Source of the DNA: Afipia sp. | GTDB taxonomy: Bacteria > Pseudomonadota > Alphaproteobacteria > Rhizobiales > Xanthobacteraceae | Direction of reading: 5' to 3' | Assembly: GCA_017308575.1 (NCBI GenBank) | Contig: JAFKEQ010000002.1 | Coordinates: forward strand, 122,832 to 186,831 | DNA: 64,000 nt | Part shown: positions 57,520-64,000 of the stretch, piece after piece | How the letters are laid out: each line of letters opens with the position of its first letter | Position numbering within the stretch: the first letter of the stretch is position 1 | Notes under the pieces: generated by a model | Databases searched by the model: none | The model's input: only the letters and a program-made list of their open reading frames with translations | What the model was told of the DNA's origin: nothing | Made by a program: the position numbers and the translations under genes

Positions 57520-58905
57520 ATGCGCGGAACGGGGGCGATTTTAGCGGCGGTGCTGATGGCGGGCGCAGGTGAGGCGCAGGCCCAGAGCGCGTCCGGGCGC
57601 GGCCCGCTGTCGTGGTTCGAGGATATCACCGGCGCGATCAGCCAGCCTGCGTCCACGCCGCCGCGTCAGGCCGCGCCTCCGCAGCGCCGCATGGCGCAGG
57701 CGGGTTCGGCAAAGGACTGGAGCGGCGAGGACGGCGCGTCCGGTCATCCGCTGATGACCGCGGCCGCGATCCAGCAGGCGGCTGCGAATTTCGACAACTG
57801 CATCGCCGGGATGTGGCCGGAGGCCGCGCGCCGCGGCGTCTCCGAAGCGAGCTTCCGCCGCTTCACAGCCGATCTCTCTCCCGATCTGCGCATCATGGAC
57901 CTGATGGATGCGCAGCCCGAATTCACCAAGGCGGTGTGGGACTATCTCGACATTCTGGTCACCGACGCGCGGCTCGCGCGCGGCCGCGAAGTGCTGGCGA
58001 AAAACGCGGCGACCTTCGCCGCCGTCGAACAGGCCTATGGCGTCGACCGCTATATCATCGCGGCGATCTGGGGCATCGAGTCGAACTACGGCACGCAGGG
58101 CGGCGACCGCAGCGTGCTGAACTCCACCGCGACGCTGGCCTGCATCGGCCGCCGTCAGGGTTATTTCAAGGACGAGTTTCTGGCGGCGCTGGAAATCCTG
58201 CATCGCGGCGACCTGACCCCGCAGCAGTTGCGCGGATCGTGGGCCGGCGCGTTCGGCGCGACGCAGTTCATGCCGAGCGCGTTCAAGAGGTTCGCGGTGG
58301 ATTTCGACGGCGACGGCAAGCGCAACACCGTGGACGATATTCCCGACATCATCGCGTCCACCGCGGCGAAGTTCAGAAAGGACGGCTGGCAGGCGGGACA
58401 GACCTGGGGCTATGAGGTCGAGGTGCCGCGCGGCTTCAACTATCTCTATGCCGACCGCACGAAGACCTACACCATCGCGCAGTGGGAGCATTTCGGCATC
58501 CGCCGCGCCGGGGGCAAGTCGTTTCCGCGCAAGACCGACAAGGCCTTTCTGCTCGCGCCCGCGGGCGCGGACGGTCCGGGCTTCCTGATGCTCGGGAATT
58601 TCCGCGCCATCATGCGCTACAATCCGTCGGAGGCTTACGCGCTCGCCATCGGCCATTTCGCGGACCGCCTGCGCGGCGGCGCGCCGTTCTTCGGGCAGTG
58701 GCCGCGGCAGGAGCGGGTGCTCTCGCGCGATGAGCGCTTCGAATTGCAGCAGCTTCTGGCGCAGCGCGGCTTCTATCGCGGCGAGGCGGACGGCACGCTC
58801 GGCAGCGAAACGCGCAAGGCGCTGCGCAACTTCCAGGCCGCCGCAGGCCTGCCCGCGGACGGCTTTGCCTCCAGCGGCGTGCTGGACCGCCTGCGGGGGC
58901 GCTGA
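57520..58905 (+). CDS. Lytic murein transglycosylase with peptidoglycan-binding domain
   Basis: 461 residues from the ATG at 57520, with GGGTGAGG upstream. Signal peptide (RGTGAILAAVLMAGAGEAQA), a proline-rich linker, then an SLT_2/MltB-type domain with the catalytic Glu in IWGIESNYGTQGGDR and GATQFMPSAFKRFAVDFDG. A C-terminal PG_binding_1 domain (ELQQLLAQRGFYRGEADG then LRNFQAAAGLPADGF) holds it to the sacculus. The gene at 44425 is a shorter relative without that domain. Confidence 0.94.
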   Translation: MRGTGAILAAVLMAGAGEAQAQSASGRGPLSWFEDITGAISQPASTPPRQAAPPQRRMAQAGSAKDWSGEDGASGHPLMTAAAIQQAAANFDNCIAGMWPEAARRGVSEASFRRFTADLSPDLRIMDLMDAQPEFTKAVWDYLDILVTDARLARGREVLAKNAATFAAVEQAYGVDRYIIAAIWGIESNYGTQGGDRSVLNSTATLACIGRRQGYFKDEFLAALEILHRGDLTPQQLRGSWAGAFGATQFMPSAFKRFAVDFDGDGKRNTVDDIPDIIASTAAKFRKDGWQAGQTWGYEVEVPRGFNYLYADRTKTYTIAQWEHFGIRRAGGKSFPRKTDKAFLLAPAGADGPGFLMLGNFRAIMRYNPSEAYALAIGHFADRLRGGAPFFGQWPRQERVLSRDERFELQQLLAQRGFYRGEADGTLGSETRKALRNFQAAAGLPADGFASSGVLDRLRGR

Positions 58906-58911
58906 TCGCGC

Positions 58912-59622
58912 TCAGATCGACCGCAGGTTGACGCGCGCGGAGAGCTTCGCCGCGTTTTCCTTCCGCTCGCTGTAGCGGTCCGTCAGACAGGCGGACGTGT
59001 CGCGGGTGAGCAACGTGAACTTCATCAGTTCTTCCATCACGTCCACCACGCGGTCGTAGTAGGCGGACGGCTTCATCCGCCCTGCATCGTCGAACTGCTC
59101 ATAGGCTTTGGCGACCGACGACTGGTTCGGGATCGTGATCATGCGCATCCAGCGCCCCAGCACGCGCATCTGGTTGATCGCGTTGAACGACTGCGAGCCG
59201 CCGCTCACCTGCATGACGGCCAGCGTCTTACCCTGCGTGGGCCGCACCGCGCCGAGGGTGAGCGGAATCCAGTCGATCTGCGTCTTCATGATACCGGTCA
59301 TGGCGCCGTGACGTTCGGGGCTCGACCACACCTGTCCCTCGGACCACGCGGACAGTTCGCGCAGTTCCTGCACCCTGGGATGAGATGCCGGAGCGTCGTC
59401 TGCCAGCGGCAGGCCGGACGGATTGAAGATGCGGGTTTCCGCGCCGAACGCTTCCAGCAGGCGCGCGGCCTCCATCGTCAGGAAGCGGCTGAACGAACGC
59501 TCCCGCAACGAGCCGTACAGCAGGAGAATGCGCGGACGGTGCGACGACGGATGAGGGCGCAGCGCGGAAATGTCCGGCTGCGCGAAGGCGGCCGGATCGA
59601 TATTCGGAAGGTCAGCCGGCAT
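58912..59622 (-). CDS. arsH: Arsenical resistance flavoprotein ArsH
   Basis: 236 residues. The flavodoxin-like FMN site [15 protein letters not shown] and the ArsH-specific [20 protein letters not shown] and [16 protein letters not shown] are present. ArsH is an NADPH:FMN oxidoreductase that oxidises trivalent organoarsenicals or protects against arsenic-linked redox stress. It is the last gene of the ars operon and overlaps arsC by 11 bp. Confidence 0.95.
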   Translation of the reverse strand: MPADLPNIDPAAFAQPDISALRPHPSSHRPRILLLYGSLRERSFSRFLTMEAARLLEAFGAETRIFNPSGLPLADDAPASHPRVQELRELSAWSEGQVWSSPERHGAMTGIMKTQIDWIPLTLGAVRPTQGKTLAVMQVSGGSQSFNAINQMRVLGRWMRMITIPNQSSVAKAYEQFDDAGRMKPSAYYDRVVDVMEELMKFTLLTRDTSACLTDRYSERKENAAKLSARVNLRSI

Positions 59623-60031
59623 GCGGCACGCTCTTCGTCGTCACGATTTCACCGTCCTCCTTGACGAAGGACGTCACCGGATTGTCCAGCAGATCGAGCA
59701 CGGCTTCGGACGGACGGCACAGGCGCGTGCCCTTCGGCGTCTCCACGATGGGCCGGTTGATCAGGATCGGATGGGCCAGCATGACATCCAGAAGCTGATC
59801 ATCAGTCCATTTCGGATCGGCAAGACCGAGCTCCGCATAGGGCGTTCCCTTCACGCGGAGGAGGTCACGCGGAGAAATGCCCATGGCCTTGATCAACTGA
59901 TCAAGCCGCTCGCGGCTTGGCGGGGTTTTCAGATACTCGATGACGGTCGGCTTTTCACCGCTTTGCCGGATCATCGCCAGAGTGTTGCGCGAGGTGCCGC
60001 AATCGGGATTGTGATAGATCGTAACGTTCAT
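59612..60031 (-). CDS. arsC: Arsenate reductase, glutaredoxin-dependent type
   Basis: 139 residues. The active-site Cys11 is in [14 protein letters not shown], and the three arginines of the family are represented in the second half ([21 protein letters not shown]). It reduces arsenate to arsenite using glutathione and glutaredoxin. The start overlaps the aquaporin stop by 4 bp; the end overlaps arsH. Confidence 0.96.
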   Translation of the reverse strand: MNVTIYHNPDCGTSRNTLAMIRQSGEKPTVIEYLKTPPSRERLDQLIKAMGISPRDLLRVKGTPYAELGLADPKWTDDQLLDVMLAHPILINRPIVETPKGTRLCRPSEAVLDLLDNPVTSFVKEDGEIVTTKSVPHAG

Positions 60032-60723
60032 CGTTTGGCCTCAAAGTGTGTGGTTCGATCGGTGGCCTCGCGGAGAAGCCAGTTCACAAACAGCAGCGCC
60101 AGGACCGCGCCCGACAGTTCCGCGGCGATGAAGCCCGGAAGGTCCTGCGGCCGGATGCCGGAGAATGTGTTGCTCAAGGATCGCGCGATCGCGACGGCGG
60201 GGTTTGCGAAGGAGGTCGAGGCGGTGAACCAGTAAGCCGCCGTGATATAGAGGCCGACCAGCCACGGAATCGACGTCCGCTCGAAGCGCAGGCCGGCGAG
60301 GATCGTCGCAATCAGGCCGAAGGCGGCAACCGCTTCGGCAAACCACTGGGCGCCGCCGGTTCGCGCCTTCATCGACAGATCCAGTATTGGCAGCGCGAAC
60401 ATCGCGTGGGCAATCATCGTTCCGGCGATGCCGCCCATGATCTGGGCTGCGGCATAGAGCAGTGCATCGCGGCCGGACAGTTCACGCTTGAGCGCGAAAA
60501 CCAACGTCACCGCCGGGTTGAAATGCGCGCCGGAAATTGGACCAAGGATCGTGATCAGCACGACGAGAATTGCGCCAGTCGGAAGCGTGTTGCCCAGCAG
60601 CGCAAGCGCGGTGTCTCTGGTCAGGCTTTCGGCCATGATGCCGGAGCCGACGACGGTCGCAACGAGAAGCGCTGTGCCGAGTCCCTCCGCGGCAAGACGG
60701 CGTTGCAGATCGAAGCCGGGCAT
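60028..60723 (-). CDS. aqpS: Aquaglyceroporin-type arsenite channel
   Basis: 231 residues, six membrane helices and two NPA boxes (HFNPAVT at 69-71 and FANPAVAIAR at 174-176), as in the MIP family. In the arsR-aqpS-arsC-arsH order known from Sinorhizobium meliloti this channel replaces ArsB/Acr3: arsenate reduced inside leaves as arsenite down its gradient. The start overlaps the arsR stop by 1 bp and the stop overlaps arsC by 4 bp. No active pump is encoded in the operon. Confidence 0.93.
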   Translation of the reverse strand: MPGFDLQRRLAAEGLGTALLVATVVGSGIMAESLTRDTALALLGNTLPTGAILVVLITILGPISGAHFNPAVTLVFALKRELSGRDALLYAAAQIMGGIAGTMIAHAMFALPILDLSMKARTGGAQWFAEAVAAFGLIATILAGLRFERTSIPWLVGLYITAAYWFTASTSFANPAVAIARSLSNTFSGIRPQDLPGFIAAELSGAVLALLFVNWLLREATDRTTHFEAKR

Positions 60724-61082
60724 CAGGCCTTGGCCTTCCTTTTTATCGGTTGGCAGCAGGGCGTCAGGCTATCGATCAGCGGCGCGCAGATCTCCGGCTT
60801 TCCGTCGCAACAGTCCTTGAGCATGAAGAGTATGACCTGCTGGAAGCGGGCGAGATTGGCGCGATAGACGATCGACCTGCCGGTTCGTTTTGGGCTCACC
60901 AGCCCCGCACGGGTCAGAATCGCCAGATGCGACGACATTGTGTTTTGAGGGACGGCAAGCAACCCGGCGACATTGCCTGCGGCAAGTCCGTCGGGCTCGT
61001 GTCTGACCAGCAGCCGGAAGACATCGAGCCGCGTTGATTGGGCGAGCGCCGCAAGGGCGAGAATGGCATTTTCGGATTCCAT
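60723..61082 (-). CDS. arsR: Arsenic-responsive repressor ArsR
   Basis: 119 residues from the ATG at 61082 (MESENAILALAALAQSTRLD); the promoter reads across the longer frame. Winged helix with PQNTMSSHLAILTRAGLVS recognition. Cysteines are clustered at the end (KDCCDGKPEICAP, LTPCCQP), the form of arsenite-binding site seen in some proteobacterial ArsR proteins. It represses the four-gene ars operon until arsenite binds. The message may be leaderless. Confidence 0.93.
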   Translation of the reverse strand: MESENAILALAALAQSTRLDVFRLLVRHEPDGLAAGNVAGLLAVPQNTMSSHLAILTRAGLVSPKRTGRSIVYRANLARFQQVILFMLKDCCDGKPEICAPLIDSLTPCCQPIKRKAKA

Positions 61083-61118
61083 ATATCGAGAATAATAGAT
61101 ATATAAAAGGCATGTCAA
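61080..61118 (-). promoter_or_regulatory. ars operon promoter and operator
   Basis: On the minus strand TTGACA (61113-61118), 17-bp spacer, TTATTC (61090-61095), the start codon of arsR only 7 nt beyond. The dyad ATATATC...GATATAT (61081-61087 and 61098-61104) overlaps the -10 and the start codon, the normal place for ArsR binding. Confidence 0.65.
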
Positions 61119-61256
61119 TGGCGCCACGGTTCCGGCCCTTGACCCGGGGAAGCGTTGCCCTGTTTATGGCGCGTCATCCGCCCGGCAATTCGCCCATTTC
61201 GGGCCTGAATCTGCTATTATTTTGACCTGACTTGTTTTTGAAAATCTGTGAGACGC

Positions 61257-62909
61257 ATGTCGAAACGGCCTTCTTTCCTGCGCCTGTTCACCGAACGCGG
61301 ACCCTTGACGGTTCTGGCGGTCGCGGGCGCCATGCTGTTCGGGATCGCGGCTCCGGCGTCGGCGCAGTTCTTCGATTTCGGGTTTGGCCGCCGTCCGCAG
61401 CCGCAAGCCCCGCGCGGTGGCGGAGGCGGATTTTTTTCGCCGTTCGGCGACGTGTTCGGGCCCGGCCAGCAGCAGCAACAGCAGGCGCCCCGCGTGGATT
61501 ATTCGCGCGCGCCCGCGCCCGCCAAGCGCGACACCGTGGCCGAGCAGAACGTGCTGGTGCTCGGCGATGCGATGGCCGACTGGCTGGCCTACGGCCTCGA
61601 GGATGCATTGGCGGAAACGCCGGAGCTTGGCGTGATCCGCAAGCACAAGACGGTCTCCGGCCTGTTGAAATATCAGCCCAAGGGCGAGCCGTCGGACTGG
61701 ATCGCCGCGGCGAAGGGAATTCTGGCGAGCGAAAATCCGGATGTCATCGTCGTGATGCTCGGCCTTCACGATCGCGCGTCGATCCGGGAAGCCGCAGTCG
61801 ACAAGAAGGCCGAAACCAAGCCGGGCGCCAAGGGCGCGAAGAAGGATGCGCGCGCCAAGCCGGGCGAAACCGACGCGGCGAAACCCGGCGACGACGCGTC
61901 CGAGAACAAGACGGCGGACAACAAGGGCGCTGACAACAAGCCCGGGGATACCGAAGCCGCGCCCGACGATGACGAGGATACGCCGCAGGTCATGGCTCCC
62001 GAGAAGGGACGCGCGGGCGGCACGCATGAGTTTCGCAGCGAGCGCTGGGTCGAACTCTACACCAAGAAGATCGAGGAGATGGTCGCGGTCCTGAAGTCCA
62101 AGGGCGTGCCTGTGCTCTGGGTCGGTCTTCCCGCGGTTCGCGGGCCCAAGGCGACGTCGGACATGCTGTTCCTCGACGCGCTCTATCGCGATGTCGCGGG
62201 CAAGACCGGCATCACCTATGTCGATGTCTGGGACGGCTTTGTCGATGATGCCGGACGCTTTGCGCAGCAGGGCCCCGACTTTGAAGGCCAGATCCGCCGC
62301 CTGCGTTCCGGCGACGGCGTCTATTTCACCAAGGCCGGCGCGCGCAAGCTGGCGCATTACACCGAGCGCGAGATTCGCCGCGTGCTCGCCGCGCGCTCCG
62401 GTCCCGTCACATTGCCGAGCGAGTCCTTTGCGCCCGATTCCAACATCCGGCCGAGTGAAGCGGGGCCGCGTCCGATCATGGGGCCGGTGCTGCCGCTGGT
62501 GGCGTCCTCCGTCGGCACCGACGAACTGCTGGGCGGTGTCGGCACGCGCCCCGCGTCGGTGGACGCGCTTGTCGCGCGCACGCTGGTGAAGGGCGAACCG
62601 CTGACGCCGCCCGCCGGCCGCGCCGACGATTTCTCATGGCCGCGCCGCGAGGTCGGGGTGCTCTCCGCGCCGCCGAGCGATCCCGCCGTTGCAACGGTGG
62701 CGCCCGGCGGCACGGCGGCCGCGCCGAAGCCCAGGCCGAAGCGGCCGCAGTCTCAGGATGGCGTCGCCCAGCTCGATCCGCGCGCCATTCCGCCCGGCTT
62801 TGCCGTGCGTCAGCGGCATCCGTCTCCTGGCCGTGACGGATTCATCCGGCCGCCCCCCAATGCCGGATCGCCCGGCTTCAGCTTCGGCAATCTCTTCTCG
62901 CGCTGGTAG
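61257..62909 (+). CDS. DUF459/SGNH-fold periplasmic protein
   Basis: 550 residues from the ATG at 61257; a GTG nine bases earlier is possible. Signal peptide to about 36 (ASAQFF), a Gly/Gln-rich linker, then the SGNH-like domain with the nucleophile region replaced by VLVLGDAMADWL, VVMLGLHDR, VGLPAVRGPKATSDM and GVYFTKAGARKLAHY. Residues 180-250 are a low-complexity Lys/Ala/Asp insert inside the domain. The C-terminal 200 residues are Pro/Arg-rich. DUF459 proteins are thought to be envelope esterases or acetyltransferase partners; the activity is unproven. Confidence 0.82.
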   Translation: MSKRPSFLRLFTERGPLTVLAVAGAMLFGIAAPASAQFFDFGFGRRPQPQAPRGGGGGFFSPFGDVFGPGQQQQQQAPRVDYSRAPAPAKRDTVAEQNVLVLGDAMADWLAYGLEDALAETPELGVIRKHKTVSGLLKYQPKGEPSDWIAAAKGILASENPDVIVVMLGLHDRASIREAAVDKKAETKPGAKGAKKDARAKPGETDAAKPGDDASENKTADNKGADNKPGDTEAAPDDDEDTPQVMAPEKGRAGGTHEFRSERWVELYTKKIEEMVAVLKSKGVPVLWVGLPAVRGPKATSDMLFLDALYRDVAGKTGITYVDVWDGFVDDAGRFAQQGPDFEGQIRRLRSGDGVYFTKAGARKLAHYTEREIRRVLAARSGPVTLPSESFAPDSNIRPSEAGPRPIMGPVLPLVASSVGTDELLGGVGTRPASVDALVARTLVKGEPLTPPAGRADDFSWPRREVGVLSAPPSDPAVATVAPGGTAAAPKPRPKRPQSQDGVAQLDPRAIPPGFAVRQRHPSPGRDGFIRPPPNAGSPGFSFGNLFSRW

Positions 62910-62932
62910 CGCAGGAGGTGCTCTCCCCGCTC

Positions 62933-62991
62933 ATTCCCGCGCAAGCGGGAATCCAGTGAAACTGGCTCTGGGTCCCCGCTTTCGCGGGGAC
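62933..62991. repeat. Double short palindrome (REP-like)
   Basis: ATTCCCGC-GCAA-GCGGGAAT (62933-62952), CCAG spacer, then GTCCCCGC-TTTC-GCGGGGAC (62972-62991). The right unit matches the palindrome after rpoD at 40351-40370. Confidence 0.8.
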
Positions 62992-63076
62992 GAACGGAGG
63001 AAAAAGCCGATTCAATTTGAACAGATCATGCTCTAGTGTCCGCGCAATCCATCGCCGTCTTTTTCAGGTTGAAATC

Positions 63077-64000
63077 GTGAACAGAAAACAGCGCCGCGCC
63101 GACAGCAAGACCGGTACCACCACCGCTACGCGTATTCCGAATGCGCTGGAGAAAATGCTGCTGCAGAAGGCGATCGGCCATCATCAGGCCGGACAGTTTC
63201 GCGAGGCCGAGGCCGGCTATCGCGAAATTCTCGCCGCCAATCCGCGCCATACCGATGCGCTTGGCTATCTCGGGCTGCTGGCGCATCACGCGGGCCACAG
63301 CGACGCGGGCATCGAGCTTCTGCGAAAGGCCATCGGGTCCGACAGGACCAATCCGGAGCCGCACTACAATCTGGCGCGCGTGCTGTCCGATCTCGGGCGC
63401 GACGACGAAGCGATCGTTCACAACCGCAAGGCGCTGGAACTGGCACCGGACTTTCCCGGCGCACACACCAATCTTGCCGCGCTGTTGCTGTTGCGGGGCC
63501 GCGCTATCGAGGCATTGACCGTCGCAGCCAACGGCTTGCGAACGGACAACAGCGCCGGTCTCAGATCGACATTCGTGCTGGCGCTGCAATCGGCGGACCC
63601 GTCCACGATTGAGGCCAACCCGCAGATCGTCGCGCTTCTGGTCCGCGCCCTGAACGAGCCGTGGGCCCGGCCGCGCGATCTCGCCGCCGCAGCAGGCGCG
63701 ATCCTGTTGCGAAGGCCCTCCATGAAGCGTTGTGTGGCGCGGCTCGCCGACGGGACGCCCGCGCAATTGTCCGATCTGTTCGATGCCGCCGATCTGGCGT
63801 CGCTCGCCAGCGAAGGTCTTTTCGACGCATTGTTGACCGCTGCGCCCGTCACCACCATCGACGTCGAGCGTGTCGTGACCGGCGTGTGCCGCGCGCTGCT
63901 GGGTGCGATCGATCGCGGCGACGCCGATGCGGAAGAGGCTGCCAAAAGCTGGCTGCCTCTGGCTGCATCCATCGCGCAGCAGAGCTTTCTCAACGAATAC
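63077..64000 (+). CDS. Tetratricopeptide-repeat protein, probably with a C-terminal methyltransferase domain (3' end outside window)
   Basis: The frame is open from the GTG at 63077 to the end, at least 308 residues, with no stop in the window. The start NRKQRRADSKTG is followed by TPR repeats (QAGQFREAEAGYREILAANP, HTDALGYLGLLAHHAGHSDA, PEPHYNLARVLSDLGRDDEA, FPGAHTNLAALLLLRGRAIE). The later segment ending IAQQSFLNEY resembles the entry to class I methyltransferase domains found in long TPR-methyltransferase proteins of Bradyrhizobium, where it is followed by FLNEYVF-like text. The methyltransferase half is inference because it lies beyond the window. Confidence 0.8.
   Translation, partial: MNRKQRRADSKTGTTTATRIPNALEKMLLQKAIGHHQAGQFREAEAGYREILAANPRHTDALGYLGLLAHHAGHSDAGIELLRKAIGSDRTNPEPHYNLARVLSDLGRDDEAIVHNRKALELAPDFPGAHTNLAALLLLRGRAIEALTVAANGLRTDNSAGLRSTFVLALQSADPSTIEANPQIVALLVRALNEPWARPRDLAAAAGAILLRRPSMKRCVARLADGTPAQLSDLFDAADLASLASEGLFDALLTAAPVTTIDVERVVTGVCRALLGAIDRGDADAEEAAKSWLPLAASIAQQSFLNEY

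Overview
The window looks like chromosomal DNA from an alphaproteobacterium of the Bradyrhizobiaceae/Nitrobacteraceae (Bradyrhizobium, Rhodopseudomonas, Afipia or Nitrobacter type). This rests on the high GC content, a DnaG without the zinc-finger cysteines directly upstream of rpoD, greA downstream of carB, an arsR-aqpS-arsC-arsH operon like that of Sinorhizobium, and several families of palindromic intergenic repeats typical of these genomes. The genus is inference; there is no rRNA in the window, and I found no tRNA, CRISPR array or complete insertion sequence.

Layout. 1-1.25 kb: the end of an aldolase-like gene facing a glycosyltransferase. 1.7-4.1 kb: a membrane MHYT-PAS-GGDEF-EAL c-di-GMP enzyme. 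4.3-7.1 kb: a copper module (CsoR-type repressor, shared operator, copper P-type ATPase). 7.3-12.3 kb: LysR and trxB, an Lrp regulator, a TauE/SafE transporter, a DoxX protein, and greA. 12.5-20.7 kb: carB and carA on the same strand but separated by a methyltransferase, dps and two glycosyltransferases. 20.9-31.8 kb: two acyl-CoA synthetases around a hydrolase and a YqeY-like protein, an ArsR/AHSA1 operon with a visible operator, a LysE exporter coupled to a DUF3592 protein, an N-formylglutamate amidohydrolase, tandem transglutaminase-like proteins and a gamma-glutamylcyclotransferase-like protein. 31.8-35.2 kb: a second GGDEF-EAL protein and an isochorismatase-family hydrolase. 35.8-40.4 kb: dnaG and rpoD.

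40.5-43.3 kb is an AT-richer accessory segment. It holds a protein of unknown function and an XRE-ImmA/IrrE metalloprotease, followed at once by a gene-free structured element with its own strong promoter. 43.3-53.8 kb: an SDR, a lytic transglycosylase, a Lys/Ala-rich basic peptide, a diguanylate cyclase, a nitrilase, several small membrane or secreted proteins, msrB/msrA and a flavodoxin-fold oxidoreductase. 53.9-56.3 kb is a second accessory segment: a gene-free structured element reading leftward from a near-consensus promoter, then two overlapping AT-rich genes of unknown function ending in a 22-bp perfect palindrome. 56.4-64 kb: galU, a second lytic transglycosylase, the ars operon, a DUF459/SGNH protein and the start of a TPR protein that runs off the window.

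The most unusual material is the two AT-rich two-gene modules (40569-42523 and 54346-56323), each touching the promoter end of a structured, apparently non-coding element, and a bipartite double-hairpin repeat present twice (28557-28721 and 37984-38145) whose stems differ in sequence but keep their pairing and a 12-nt linker. Three GGDEF proteins, metal and arsenic detoxification, methionine sulfoxide repair, Dps and two transglycosylases indicate a free-living soil or water bacterium with a flexible envelope and stress physiology.
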